DNA from: Tetmemena sp. SeJ-2015
Lineage: Eukaryota > Ciliophora > Spirotrichea > Sporadotrichida > Oxytrichidae
Length of the DNA: 64,000 nt
NCBI GenBank assembly: GCA_027382625.1
Contig: JAJKFJ010022336.1
Location: 124,001-188,000, forward strand
Direction: 5' to 3'
This document shows positions 38,978 through 50,943 of the stretch, one piece after another. The notes beneath the pieces were generated by a model, which did not search any database, had not been told where the DNA came from, and worked only from the letters and a program-made list of their open reading frames with translations. Every line of letters begins with the position of its first letter. The stretch's first letter is position 1. Made by a program: the position numbers and the translations under genes.

Positions 38978-40895
38978 TCAATCTAATTTGTTTAGGTACT
39001 TGAGAGCCATCACAATTGTTGAGATTCAATATCATTAATAAAAAATATCATATTTAACTTTGAGCAGGCTGCAATATAAGCAAAATCTATTCATCTTTAA
39101 GATCAAATATTTTTAAGCACAACAATTATCAAGAAGTTTTAAAATGATTTAACTTTAAATATGGTCAATGATAATGACAATATATTTTTTCTCCCTTCAA
39201 AGCAAATCTCAAATCCTATTAAATTCAATATATAGACTTAAAAGCTTTAAAAATTTCTGATACTGCTTTTGATAATGATTGTTTGAATAATATAAACTCC
39301 TATTTTCTCTTAGTCTTTCATTTGATAGCCGTACAGCACATTAAATAATTAGAAAGATTATTACATAATCAAATTATATATTCTCTAGCAATAATGTCCC
39401 TGCATATGCAAAAACTATACCCAGGTAGTTTAGAGATGCTATCCTACTTGCTTTGTCGAGCTAACAAGCAATAATCCACATTTGGTTTGTGAAATTGGAT
39501 AACATTCCTAGTAATACGATAATTATAATCTGCTTTGTTTCCATAAAGCTCCCCAAGAAATTTAATATCTTAAATATAAAATAAATAATAAGTGTATTTA
39601 ATTTTGTGTGGTGCCATATCTAAATATCATCCAGTAAGTTGTAGACAAAAGCAGTAAGTAGCAACCGTACACACCATTTATAATCACGAAATGCACTCCC
39701 TTCACTTTCCTCACCACTATGTAAGTTATAGCTCCTGTGAATACTTGAAAGAAAGCCAGACTTAATTATACTCAACAAATATTTTGATATTTAATGAGAG
39801 GACATCGTTATTCTTTTAAGTGGGGTAGTTTATAAATATAATTATTATATTTGTGGATTGATCCTAAGCCAAATGATTATCATCGTGATGTCCCACATAA
39901 ACAGGAGTTTTAGTTTACTCGGATTGTTGTTCATCGCTGCCAAACAGATCTTAGAAAAGGGTATTTTTAATTATCAAAAATACTCCAACCAAACAAGCCA
40001 TCAAATTTTTATCATCATAAATAAGTGTTTTGGAGAAAATAAATTGATGACTTCTATGAATTTGCTTTTCTCCCTGAGTATTATGTAAGATAAGATCATA
40101 GTAGCAATTAAATTAATGCCTATTTCGTTATTTAAGCATAATAAATTCACAAAACTATTTGAAGTTTATCTTATCTTTATTTCATTTAATTCCTCAAATT
40201 TATAAGTTTAAGTAAGAGTTTTGAAGAAAGACCTTGCTAATTATTTCTTAATTTTTGATAAATTAACTTCCTTTTAGTTTAATAGTTCAAGTCTATGTAA
40301 AAAAGAAAGCCGAAATTTTTAGTCTATTTATATAGATTAAAAGTATCTCTTATTTCCTACTTTTTCTTAGTTTAAATTTTATTAGTTCAATTGGTATGAG
40401 ATAGGAAATAACAGACATGATGCTTATTGAAATTCTTTGTACTGCATACCAATAAGAGTACATGCTGATACTTGTCAACATGCATCTCAGAAAATAACCT
40501 CCACTCTCTCTTAGAGACTAAGCTAACTTTTACATCAAAAATGAAATATTGAAGTGCTTGCAGCAAGAATTAGAACAGACCTCGGGTAATCATCAATTCT
40601 GCGAAAGTGTAGTTGCTGTTCAATTCACGAGCTTTCTTGAACAGATTTTAAGTTATTAGAAGAAAATTATTTCAATCTATTTGAAATTAGAATAATTAAC
40701 AAAGAAAAACTAGGGAGGCTATCATACTTAACATTCCTAGCAGGGGCTTTATTTTATCGTACAAACTACAAAATAATTTAAATAGTTTAAAGAGAAACTT
40801 TTGCTATTCTAATGAGTCTCAGACTATGGTATATCATCTGTAGTTGACTGACTAAGAATAGAATCTCTTTCTCTCTTAGTGGGACTTTCATTCAT
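38978..40895 (-). CDS. Drug/metabolite-type transporter, array copy E
   Basis: Starts MNESPTKRERDSILSQSTTD (ATG 40895), then IKPLLGMLSMIASLVFLC. It shares WYAVQRISISIMSVISYLIP, HFVIINGVYG and the NQMWIIACQLDKASRIASL-type blocks with copy D and ends MALKYLNKLD and TGA 38980-38978. The N-terminal tail is unrelated in sequence to that of D but similar in being polar and acidic. Longer than its siblings because of larger inserts. Confidence 0.65.
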
Positions 40896-41475
40896 TAAAA
40901 GCCATTTAAATTAACTTTAAAATTACTTTAGAATAAATTGTCCTCCAATCATACTTAAAATTAATTCAATGCCAAAAACAATTTATACTGGTTAAAATTG
41001 AGCTTCACTTTATCTTTCTGTATTTTCAGACTAAATATTTTCTTGCATAAAATCTTCACTTGTTCACTTCACTAAGTTGATGTTGCTATCTCGTTTTCTG
41101 TTTACTTATCTATTCTGCATCTCTATACTCTCATTATATTGTTACTCATATTTCCTATCTCTTTTTAAAAAAGAATGAATAAAAATAAATTCTTTGCGCT
41201 GAATTCAAAACGCCCCCATAAATTTATTGTACGCTATAGTGAACTTCTAAATGAGTTTGTTTGCCATTTACAATTTGTTTATGGTCTATTATTTAATCAA
41301 TTCAAGGATAGAAGCTTTAATATATATTTAAGAGCAAATAAAAACGCTAGCTAACCCCAAAATAAAGCTTAATTAATATTTAATTCATTTCAAATTTTTT
41401 TGTGGAATCAGGAAGTTAAAGTAGTAGAGTAAATAATGCACAATTTATTTATTGCTCTCTTCATAATATATTGAG
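40896..41475. other. AT-rich non-coding spacer
   Basis: No gene recognised between copies E and F. Confidence 0.55.
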
Positions 41476-42985
41476 TCAATCTAGTTTGTTCAAATACTTT
41501 AAAATCATCAGCACTGATATAATTGAACATATTTATTTCTAATGAGATTATTAAATATTTTTAAATGATGAGCAAGTCACAATTAAAGCAGCACCTATAC
41601 TTTCCAAAAGCCCTAAACTATAGCCATACAGCAAAATTACAATTCATAAAATACAATAGGAATTTAAATGTCTCCCATATAAGATAACACCACACTTAGG
41701 TAATTGAGGGAGGCCACTCTGCTCGCCTTATCAAGCTAGCAGGCCAAAATCCACAGTTGATTCCCAAAGTTTGTGAGTATCCCAATGCTACAATTATCAG
41801 GATTTAGTCTGCTTCCCAAAAGCTAGCAATTATATACAATAAAATTAGTGATGCTATAAATTATTGAGTAGTTTGGATTGTATCTAAATTGAAGCCAGTA
41901 GATTGTAGAGATTATTGAAAGATAGAGTCCATAAATCCATTTACAATAACATAATGGACACTTTTCAACTTTCTTACAACAACATAACTGCAAGAACTGG
42001 TGATTACTTGAATAAAAGCAAGAGAAAGTAACTCAATTTTAATTTTCAAATAATATAAAAGTGAGAGCAAGTCTGAGTTGTTAGTATTTTATCTTTCTTA
42101 GGAGGCGGAATCTTAATTATCATTTATTCCAAGGTCTCTCATTAAATTGTTGGAAAGTATTAGCACAATTCCTAGCAAGCTCACTACCATATAAATTAGA
42201 GCTTTTTAAATATTGCAAAATTAATTTATCATGTTAAGGATCTCTATAGGCTTATTAGTTTCTTTCAAGAACACATACTGGACTATCATTATTAGTCTAT
42301 AGAGATAATTAAATTATATTTAATCATAGTTACAAAAGGAACTAGATAGTGAATTACTGACACTAAGCTTTCAAATTATTATTTGACTTAATAAATGCTT
42401 AATTTATAAGCTGATAGATAGATTTTGAACCGCAAACCAGTAGAAATACATGAGCAGCTAGTTGATAAGCATCTAAAATATTAATTTGAACATGAATATA
42501 GTCTTTTTAATTTAAAATATCTAAGAAAGATGTATTTATATTACACTCGAGTCACAGGATTCAAGCTTAAGTTGAAGATATAGTATTGAATAGTTTGGAA
42601 GAATAATTGAAAGTAGCCTCTGGTCACCAGCATTTCTGCAAAAGTGTAATTTGCATTCATTTTCTGAAGTTTCTTGAATAGATACATAGTCACCACCATG
42701 AAAATTTATAAACTCAGTTATGATTATTTAATGTTGAAAACTATTGAGCCTAGCATACTGAGCATTCCTAAAATAGACTTGAATCCAACCTTAGCTCTTT
42801 CTTGCTCATTTTAGTTTGCTATCTAGAGTTGATTATCTAAGTTAGAGTCCAGTTTATAAATGTGAGCCTTTCGAGATTTAAGTTCTTGAGTAGAATCAAG
42901 AGTCTCTAGATCTTCTTAGCTCTCTGAGTCTTTCTCACGTTTCACACCCCCTGCACTTTTGAGCTAGTCTTATTAAACCTGATAT
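41476..42985 (-). CDS. Drug/metabolite-type transporter, array copy F
   Basis: Most upstream copy. An acidic N-terminus (EKDSESQEDLETLDSTQELK) leads to FKSILGMLSMLGSIVFN (TM1), then YTFAEMLVTRGYFQLFFQTI and WFAVQNLSISL. The second half has CPLCYCKWIYGLYLSIISTI-like and NQLWILACQLDKASRVASLN blocks, ending LKYLNKLD and TGA 41478-41476. The start codon could not be fixed: the frame upstream of 42985 stays open without an ATG, so an IES or intron may lie near the 5' end. Confidence 0.62.
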
Positions 42986-43298
42986 TTGCCGATTGTTATT
43001 TATCGTTAAAGAACGCCTTAGAAGCTTTAATGAGTCTGTTACTTTATTTATACATAACAAAAGATAGTAATATTTAGGAAGTCCATACTCCTTTTTTCAC
43101 ATAATTTTTTCTGTCTTCAGATTGCGAAATCATGTAGTGTGGGTGATAAATACTTTGTGCTAATAAATTTTAATTGTAGAATAAACAATTTCTTAATCTA
43201 CTATCGCAATTTATTTTTACTAGTTTTTATAGCCTCACAATCGCAGAATTACCACTTTTAAGAAAGTAATTGATTAAAATAAGAAGAATAATTCTAAA
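42986..43298. other. Spacer between divergent genes
   Basis: About 300 bp, AT-rich; likely 5' flanks of transporter copy F (-) and the next gene (+). Confidence 0.5.
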
Positions 43299-44269
43299 AT
43301 GGATTTAGAAGACAATTAAGGTTATTTCAAAAAGCAGCCATAGAAACCTCGGCCGCAAAGTTCTTATCAGTACTCTAAAAATAGCAACTTAAAACAAACA
43401 TACATTTTCTAAAAAGAAAAGACTACAGGAGGAGTCTTGTCAGGTGGAGACATGTTTCAAAACTATCTCTCATCACAGTCATCCACCTCAAAACTTCTCT
43501 CTCCCAAAATAAATATCAACCCTCCACTTGAAGAGGCAGCTTCAGAGGGAATTAATTTCATTTGATTTAATAATTTGGAAACTTACTTCCAGTACTTGAA
43601 AAATTTGAAGGTCAGTAAGAAGACTTGACCACTTACTTAAATTTCTATGACATAAAAAACGATAAGTCATCCTTCTTCAAGGGATAAAATATAGATAAGC
43701 TCAGAGTATCGCAGTAATAATATCACAAGAATGACTCTTTAATAAAATAGAATAAGACTAAGTAACCACATAAAGATGGTGTTAATGAAACTGAAAGCTA
43801 AGACTCTATACTCAAAATTATTCAAAGTTAAATCATTTTATGAGGGAAAATTTTGAGCAATATTCTTTATAGTAATTCCCCAAAAATGGGATTAGTGAGG
43901 AGACAACAGAGTAAAACAAATTCTTAATCCTAAAATGAATGGCTTTAAGGAAGATAAAGTAGAATTCCAGAAGAGAATTGGGAGGAAGGCACTGAAAATA
44001 GTAAGCATAAAAAGAATTTGCAAAAAGCCAAACTACCAAGTAAAAATAGTGCCAACTCTGACTTGGAGGAAGTTATGAGTCCCCAATTTAAAAAGGCAAT
44101 ACAAAAATCTGAAAATCATCCATTTCAATAAGAGCTGAAGAGACCCTAAGAAGTATAAGATTTTTAATTTAGTGGGCATATTTTTTAAAAGATATAGTAA
44201 ATAATCGATTCTTATTTTTTTAAATTCTATACTACAAAGTCATAAAATAAAATGCTTTTTAAATTTTGA
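43299..44269 (+). CDS. Hypothetical Lys/Gln-rich protein
   Basis: Starts MDLEDNQGYFKKQPQKPRPQ at 43299. Continues through FQKEKTTGGVLSGGDMFQNY and KININPPLEEAASEGIN. After one break near 43.56 kb the frame resumes at LPVLEKFEGQQEDLTTYLNF and continues polar and basic to TGA 44267-44269. No domain is recognised. The composition suggests a disordered protein. The break at 43.56 kb is an intron or IES that I could not define, and later in-frame TGAs near 43.56 and 43.79 kb imply more inserts. Confidence 0.5.
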
Positions 44270-44613
44270 AATTGAGACTTCCCTTTATTTATTTTTATCA
44301 CTTTAAGTGTTTTCTCTGCTGTAGTAATCATATTAGCTTAATTGTTTATTTAATTGAGAAAGAAAAATACTTCAAAGATTTCTTCTTATTAATTTTGTAA
44401 TAAAGCTTGTATAATTTTAGATTTGCAATTCGTAAATATTCCAGGCTAGTATGGCTCTAGTTAGATTTACAATCTCACTCAGCAAATTAAACTATAGATG
44501 GAAATAAATTAAATTTTTTTTCAAATAGATATTTCCCTGATTTATGTAAGCTTGAATTAATTTTTTAATATAATTTAAAGTGATTCATAGTCAAAATATT
44601 TTTTTTTAGAATA
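44270..44613. other. AT-rich spacer
   Basis: No coding frame recognised. Confidence 0.5.
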
Positions 44614-47600
44614 ATGAAGAAAGCCAAACAATTGCAAGCAATATAAACTCAATTGAATCGAACTAATAACAACATTTCAAACACCACCAAAAACTTTTAG
44701 CAAATGTTAAAGCGAGACCTCCCATAGCTCGAAAGCACGGGTGTTTCTTTTGCAAATCTTCAAGCTGCAGAAGAAATGCCCAGCAGACAGAATTCTCCTT
44801 AGCAGCTAGAGAACATCTACATTAAAAGTATTAGGCCGAAGTCTTCCACGCATCACTATAGCAAGCTCATGCAACTCCAAAAACTTAAACTTGGCTTCAA
44901 CTACCAAAGCAACTCTTAGCTTTCTAAAGTCTTTAATTTAATATATGTATATAATGATTAAGACCCTTATGGGAGTGTAAATAACCTCAAATAAATATCC
45001 ACAGGACTGACTAACGATTAAAGCTCAGTTGCATTGCATAACTAAAGTGCACTCGCAGGCAGACTTAGCGTGGAGCATCTTAACTAAATTAGACCTAGCT
45101 CAGTTTAGAACATCACAAGAAAGAGGCCTCAATCTCATTATAGGAAGCCTGCCATGAACCACACTATGAGAGAACTCTCTTCTATCTTTAACATCACTAA
45201 CCTTTTATTCTATAAACATTTGATAGTTTATAACCAACAAGCGATCCAGCAAAATAATAAATACAATTGGTTTAGTAATGAGGAATAAGAAGAGATAGAT
45301 AATTATCCTAATTAAAATTTTCATTCTTTGAAACTAGTATAATTCTAATCAAGAGGAAGTAAATAGAGTAAGAAACAATTCAACTTAAAAGCTGAGGGAA
45401 AGTTCAGATATGGAAAAACAAAGAGCAAAACTCAAGATAGCTGATTAAAAGAATATGAGTTAATAACTAAGAACTAAAAATATAAGTTAAAGGATGCTCT
45501 CGATGAAGAAAGATGCCAGCTAAGAAAATATTCATGACTAGTATTTCAGTAAACTAAAGAAGATGAATGCTCTTATTACAATTATATTATAAGAATAAGA
45601 CTTTTATTCAAGAGTAGAGGAAGTTAAATGATTCCATCAGAGAGTAGATAGAGAAGAATTTAGAAGAGGGGAAGATAGATCATGATGTCAAGGAAACAGT
45701 CCTTAAGAGAGAAAGATAAAGAAAGCTTAAGGAAAAGCAAGACCGCCATAGGCAAAAGCAAATTTTAGGAATAATTAGTAAAAGCGCTCTTGAAATAGCT
45801 CAAAGTAAATCTCCTGAACATAAACATCATAATCATCATGACTATTCTGCTTTGATTATCAAAATGTGAATGAGATCTTTAATTTAAAGATGGGAGAGAG
45901 TATAAGAAATAAAATGCTGGTGGAGATTGTTCAAAATCCGGAGAAAAAGTAAAATAAGACTGCGTTAGCAAGAAATGATTAAAATAGAAGAAAGAGTATG
46001 ATGGCTCCTACTCATCATAGACTCTCTGACATATCTCTTATAAAAGTGTAGCAAAATGGAGAAAGAACTACTAAAGCTTTTGAGAATAAGAGGAAGTCTG
46101 TTCAATTTCCAGAAAGCTTAGACAGTGATGATTAGAAATCAAAAGGAGATCTAATCAACGACATAATCAATATTAAAGTCTTATTAAATTGAGATTTAAT
46201 TTTGATGTTCTAATTTAGATTACTCTGCCAAAAAATTTGGTCTAATAACCACAGAGGATAACTTAAACTGCAAATTAGACTTAAAACCTTCATAACATTT
46301 TATCTAATGCTATATCTTGAAAGCTAAATTTTTTGTGCTTAAGAACACATTAACTAAATAGTTTCACAATCTTAGCCCGTAAGCCCTTAGAAAGTAAAAT
46401 CAGTCTCTAATTCCCATAAAAAGATAGGGAGTATTTAATTTTATTAACAGTATGAATGATTTTAAGGGATAAATGTCAACTAAAAGATTTCTGCAAAGCA
46501 TCCTCGAGTAGTGAGCACAAGTACCAACCAGCAACGAGAAAAGTTTATTTTCTAAGGAAATTAAGATTAATAAGTGATAAAAATGAGAGAAGCTAAAGTC
46601 CATAGGAAAACTCTATGAATAAAACTTCAAGTCATTTGAAACACAGGAAGCTGAAAAAGAAGCAGAGTTTATAAATTATTGACAACTCATGTTATTGAGT
46701 TATGATAACTCAGGTTTTGATATGCTCTAAAACACATTTGATAAGAGTAGAATAGATGATCTTTGTCATAAACAACAAGTATTTTTACAATAGAAAGCTG
46801 TTGAAAAAGTTAAATCGATAGCCAGAAAGAAGAAATGGCTCAGGAATATTTCAGTAGTTTCATCCACTCTAAATCTACTTTCTTAAGCTGGGGCTTCGAC
46901 TACCAAGAGCTTGGATGGGAGTGAAGAGAGAAGAGCAAAAGGTAAAAATAGTTTGAGCTCCTCTATAGATAAGAAGAATACACAAGCGAGTAAGATCATT
47001 AAATTCAAGCATAATAGACTACTGCACAATCATTTTTGGATATTATTTTAAGTTTATCATCCATCTCTTTTGGCGAAACAGGCTCAAGAGAAGATATCCG
47101 CTTATCATAAAAATATACTTGAGACTGTTGGCTTTACCACTCAGAGTAAATTTCTCTTCTTATTTTGTAAGGACAGTATTCAATCCACTATGATGGATGT
47201 CGGAGCAAGATGGCAAGAAAATTAGAGTGGAGAGCTGAATTCCCGTGAATTAGCCAACGCAATGCTAAACTATAAGTACGCAAACAAAAAGAAGTTCAAA
47301 ATTCCAAAGAGATAGAAGCCTGAATTTCCAAGACATGATTTTAAATACCTCGACCTAGATTTAAATTTCAAGATCTTATAAAAAAATTAATTGCGTGATT
47401 ATTGGAGAAATTCCTACATGATAGAAGAAAGGCAACACTATCTTAAGCTGCAGAAATTACTCTACGAAGATGAAAAGTTAGAGCTATACACACAAATTAA
47501 ATATAATGGAATAAAGGGGCTCGCTAAACCATTTAGAGCTTCTGACGCGGATTACTACAGCCCCAAAGATTAGATTTAAAACTTTAAGAGAGGCCTTGGC

Positions 47601-48458
47601 TTTAAAATTTTGCACACTTACATTCATCAAAATTTACTCAAATGCTCTCCTCAAAATCTAGTTTCAGACGGTAACGTTTTAAATTGCTTATAGTTCCTCT
47701 TGTTATTTTGAATAAGTTTTCGAGTAAATTCTTGAAGATAAAAAGCAGGAATCTTAGGACCCTCTGCATTCTTTCAGCAAGCATTTGTAAATCTATAATA
47801 TTATAGAATTTATAATTAACCTTTAAATACATTTTACTTGAACATGTTCATAATGTTCTAGAAGACTTTTGAAGAGATGTAATCTAAATATGAGAAAAGA
47901 ATAGAGCTGAGGAATATTTTCCTGTCTAAGCTGAAGTAATACGTTGAGAGCCCTGACTTTGAGCTAGTGAATAGTTTTGGGAAGCTCCCTTGCATTTCAA
48001 ACCCAAAGGTTAAAGAAAGATTCGAACACAGTTATAATCTTAAGTTTTTCGAAGGATTTCCCTAATTCAAGTAGGTCCATAATACTACTTAAGAGTTAAG
48101 TAGCGAAGAGGGAGAAATATTTATTTGTATATTAAAATAATTATCACCACTAAAGATTAAGTTGGATTAAAAAGAGTTTGGAGACAAAAATGTGGAGTAG
48201 GAGAATAATTTGCAAAGAATCTCATTGGATAATTTCAATTTAGTTATCGACTTTGTAAATCAAGGAACAACCCCGAGATAAATATCACAAGAAGAAGATT
48301 AAGCAAGTAATGTAATTTACTAATCGAACTCGAAAGTAGTTATCTAAATTTATTTAATTGTAATATTTTTGAATTACTTTTACATTGAAAGAGTTTATAA
48401 TTTTGAGTTGAAGATGAAAATAGTCATTTTAAATCTTTTATTCTTTAATAAATTCTGA
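44614..48458 (+). CDS. Hypothetical coiled-coil/basic protein
   Basis: MKKAKQLQAIQTQLNRTNNN starts at 44614 and runs as a polar, Gln/Asn/Ser-rich frame (PSRQNSPQQLENIYIKSIRP). Then come charged, Lys/Arg/Glu-rich segments (LKAEGKFRYGKTKSKTQD, ARNDQNRRKSMMAPTHHRL). The C-terminal part is better balanced: ISAYHKNILETVGFTTQSKF, GARWQENQSGELNSRELANA, WRNSYMIEERQHYLKLQKLL and FEEMQSKYEKRIELRNIFLS. The end is TGA 48456-48458. No known family. Several phase changes and unresolved in-frame TGAs (45442, 45535) show introns or IESs. It may be two adjacent genes, with a break near 46.2 kb after INIKVLLN. Confidence 0.45.
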
Positions 48459-49089
48459 AATAGATTTTGAAGGGTTTTTAATTAAGAATTAAATCTCCCT
48501 TTTAAGTAGTATTTTTAGAAGTCATGCTGAATAAATTTTTATGCTTAAATATCGTAGAAAATTCTATTAAAAGATAGTATTTAAAAAAAATAGACTAAAT
48601 TCTACTGCGTTCTGAAAATATATATAACTAGATTTAGAACTTCATGAAAATAAGGTATGAGGACTCTCATCTAGTAAGCATTTAGTTTTCTTCGTTTTCA
48701 CAAACTCCAGATAAAACTAATAAAGTTAAAAGGAATTAAAGATTATACACAATTACTACTTCTTTTAACGATTAGTTCAAGGAAATGATTTATTTAGCCC
48801 ATTTATAATAGCAAAATTTTGTGAAATTTATAATTTACAAATGAAATTATTGGATAAATTAAAAAAATGAAGGTTTTTTAATGGCCTATATATATCAATG
48901 TTTTTCACTATAATAAAAATTATATATGGGTTCTTAAGCTTCTTATTCTATTACAGTGGCATACTACTTTAACCTGCGAAAAAATGAAATTTCAACTTAT
49001 AAAACTGGAAAATGGGGATGATGTATCATCAATAAATTTTAATCTTTCTACTAAGAAAGTGAACAGACACTCACTCGGGAGTAGATTTT
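48459..49089. other. AT-rich non-coding DNA
   Basis: No coding frame; leads into the MITE cluster. Confidence 0.6.
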
Positions 49090-49256
49090 GGGGGGGGGCC
49101 TTTCCTCGTCATCCACTTTTTTTATGAAAATATGAAAAATCACTGTCTTGCCCAAAATTAGCCAAAAATTAATTTTTTAGTCTAATTAATTTAGAGCTAT
49201 AGTTGATTTTTTATATTTTTATGGAAAAAAGTGGATGACGAGGAAAGGCCCCCCCC
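49090..49256. mobile_element. MITE with G-run/C-run termini (167 bp)
   Basis: Begins with nine G followed by CCTTTCCTCGTCATCCAC and ends with its inverse followed by eight C. The terminal inverted repeats extend about 50 bp inward (GAAAATATGAAAAATCA and its counterpart, with small differences) around a short AT-rich middle. There is no coding capacity. Related pieces lie at 34258-34330 and 49804-49894, so this is a repeat family. The G-run termini are striking in so AT-rich a genome. Confidence 0.8.
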
Positions 49257-49803
49257 AAAATAAAATTTTAAAGGAATGGCAATCAATATCACTAGTTAAA
49301 ATTAAATCATTCAAAAGTTAAATCTAATGGAAAAATTAGTTCAAAGTACTCAAAACCATCTTATCACTGTTTTTGAGTCCTTTTCATTTTTAGTTTCCCC
49401 TAATAGCATAATCTGAGCTAAAATTATATCTAAGTCATTTTATTTCATTAAATACATATTTTTCTTTGATTGTATAATTAAAAATGTAATTTCATGTATT
49501 CTAGATTTCTTTTAAAATATTCTAGAATTAAATATTGAAGCCTTAACTTTAAAATAGCTTTAAGTATGTTTAAAGTAATTTCATTTTTTATATAATTGTC
49601 TTTTATAGCATTGATATTTTTCGTAATTAACTATTATCTTATATGTAAAACATATATTTTTATTCAATAAAATATAATCTTTTTTCCAATAAAGTTTCCT
49701 TAAAAATAAAAATTTATTTTGACTGATTCTCAAAAAAATCTAGCTCTATTTTCTAAATTAAAGAATATAATCGTGATGAGCCTTCTGAAATTGAATTAGG
49801 ACT
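49257..49803. other. AT-rich non-coding DNA between MITE copies
   Basis: About 550 bp, no gene recognised. Confidence 0.55.
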
Positions 49804-49894
49804 AAAAAATTGGAGTTTTTTGCTAATTTTGGGCTAGACAATCATTTTTCATATTTTTATGAAAAAAGTGGATGACGAGGAAAGGCCCCCCCCC
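49804..49894. mobile_element. Solo half of the G-run MITE
   Basis: Contains GCTAATTTTGGGC, the ATTTTTCATATTTTTATG block and GTGGATGACGAGGAAAGG followed by nine C. This matches the inverse of the left half of the 49090-49256 element. The other half is missing. Confidence 0.75.
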
Positions 49895-49994
49895 ATTTTT
49901 TTAATTTGCCTTTTTTTTGCTACTTAATTTTATCTTACCTTTGACATGAATTATCGATTTTCTCATTAGAGAATTGACAGATAAAACTAGATTT

Positions 49995-50541
49995 ATGAGA
50001 AAGCTTTGTAAATTACCTGAAAATATCAAAGCCTTAATAACGAGAGATATATTTGCATCCGATTCTATGTTCGAATTTGTCAGAGATTATACTGTCGACA
50101 AGTACTTAGTAGTTTAAGATTCATAATCAAATTAATTATTCAATTTTAAAACTGTGATTTTAAAGAGAAGGTAAATAAGCAATTCGAAAAAAGCCACCAA
50201 GATTAGATATAGGATGAATATGAATGGATTATAGGAGGTGGTAGGAATCAAAATAAAGTGATTGTGAATCTGATCTCTCGTGGCTCTGATGCGTGGCAGT
50301 TTGATATCTCTGCTCCCATTCAAGTTTAAATTTAATAGGTTGAGTAAATTAAAAGAAATAACGCCTTAATAAATTCTAATTACACTAGCAGATATTCAGT
50401 TTAGACTATTGGAACATTTTGGGATTAGACTATTGGAACAAATGAGTAGGAATAAGAACATATCTACAAGAAGAGTACATTGATAATTCAATTAGAGCGT
50501 AATAAATGTTCCAATAGTCTAAAAAAGCAGATAGAGGAATG
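49995..50541 (+). CDS. Hypothetical gene (fragment?) running into the palindrome
   Basis: A coding-style frame starts MRKLCKLPENIKALITRDIF at 49995 and reads FEFVRDYTVDKYLVVQD. After a phase change near 50.12 kb it continues FKEKVNKQFEKSHQDQIQDE, EWIIGGGRNQNKVIVNLISR and GSDAWQFDISAPIQVQIQQV into the left palindrome arm, stopping at TGA 50539-50541. The same C-terminal stretch is repeated on the other strand in the right arm. No family is recognised. It may be only part of a gene whose other segments lie elsewhere in the germline. Confidence 0.4.
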
Positions 50542-50775
50542 AGATACTGTTAGTTTATTGGAGTGTGATATATAAAGCCTTAGTGATAAATAAAGTTATA
50601 AAGACTAATGCAATGACTACCAAGACGCATGCACATCTGCCGCCGCATTTCACCAGCCACACTGCTAAGCCGGGTCATCTCTGCTAGCCCCAGGCCAACT
50701 CCGCGCTCTTAGGGTGCTCACATGGTGCTTGGCTGAGACGAGATAGAGCGGTGGCCGAGAGTAGGCTCGGCAGGT
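50209..50775 (+). repeat. Left arm (567 bp) of a large near-perfect palindrome
   Basis: Identical in inverse orientation to 50944-51510, apart from two substitutions noticed (T/A near 50.31 kb and T/A near 50.42 kb). The arm includes gene-like sequence at its outer end, a small TIR element (50400-50523) and a GC-rich inner part from about 50625. Arms of this identity imply very recent origin, gene conversion or an artefact. Confidence 0.9.
50400..50523. mobile_element. Small element with 20-bp terminal inverted repeats, inside left arm
   Basis: TTTAGACTATTGGAACATTT at 50400-50419 and its exact inverse at 50504-50523 bound 124 bp. A partial third copy of the motif lies just inside the left end at about 50425. 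Mirrored at 51196-51319 in the right arm. Confidence 0.65.
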
Positions 50776-50943
50776 GAAGAACTTCAACAAACAAGGCATC
50801 TTCCCCCAGCATCTATCTTCTATACCTGCTCAAGAGTGCAACCGTCTCCAGTTGCTGTATGTGCAACTATTGCTGCCATGCTTGCTCTAGTCTGTATTCA
50901 TTCATAGACTTTCTCTCAACAGTACCCTGCATTATAGTGCCTG
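50776..50943. other. 168-bp spacer of the palindrome
   Basis: Single-copy centre, more GC-rich than the genome average. No gene or tRNA-like fold recognised. Confidence 0.8.

Noticed and set aside
50735..50800. tRNA-like A-box (GTGGCCGAG) in the GC-rich palindrome arm
   Set aside because: No B-box (GGTTCRANTCC), no acceptor stem and no cloverleaf could be drawn.
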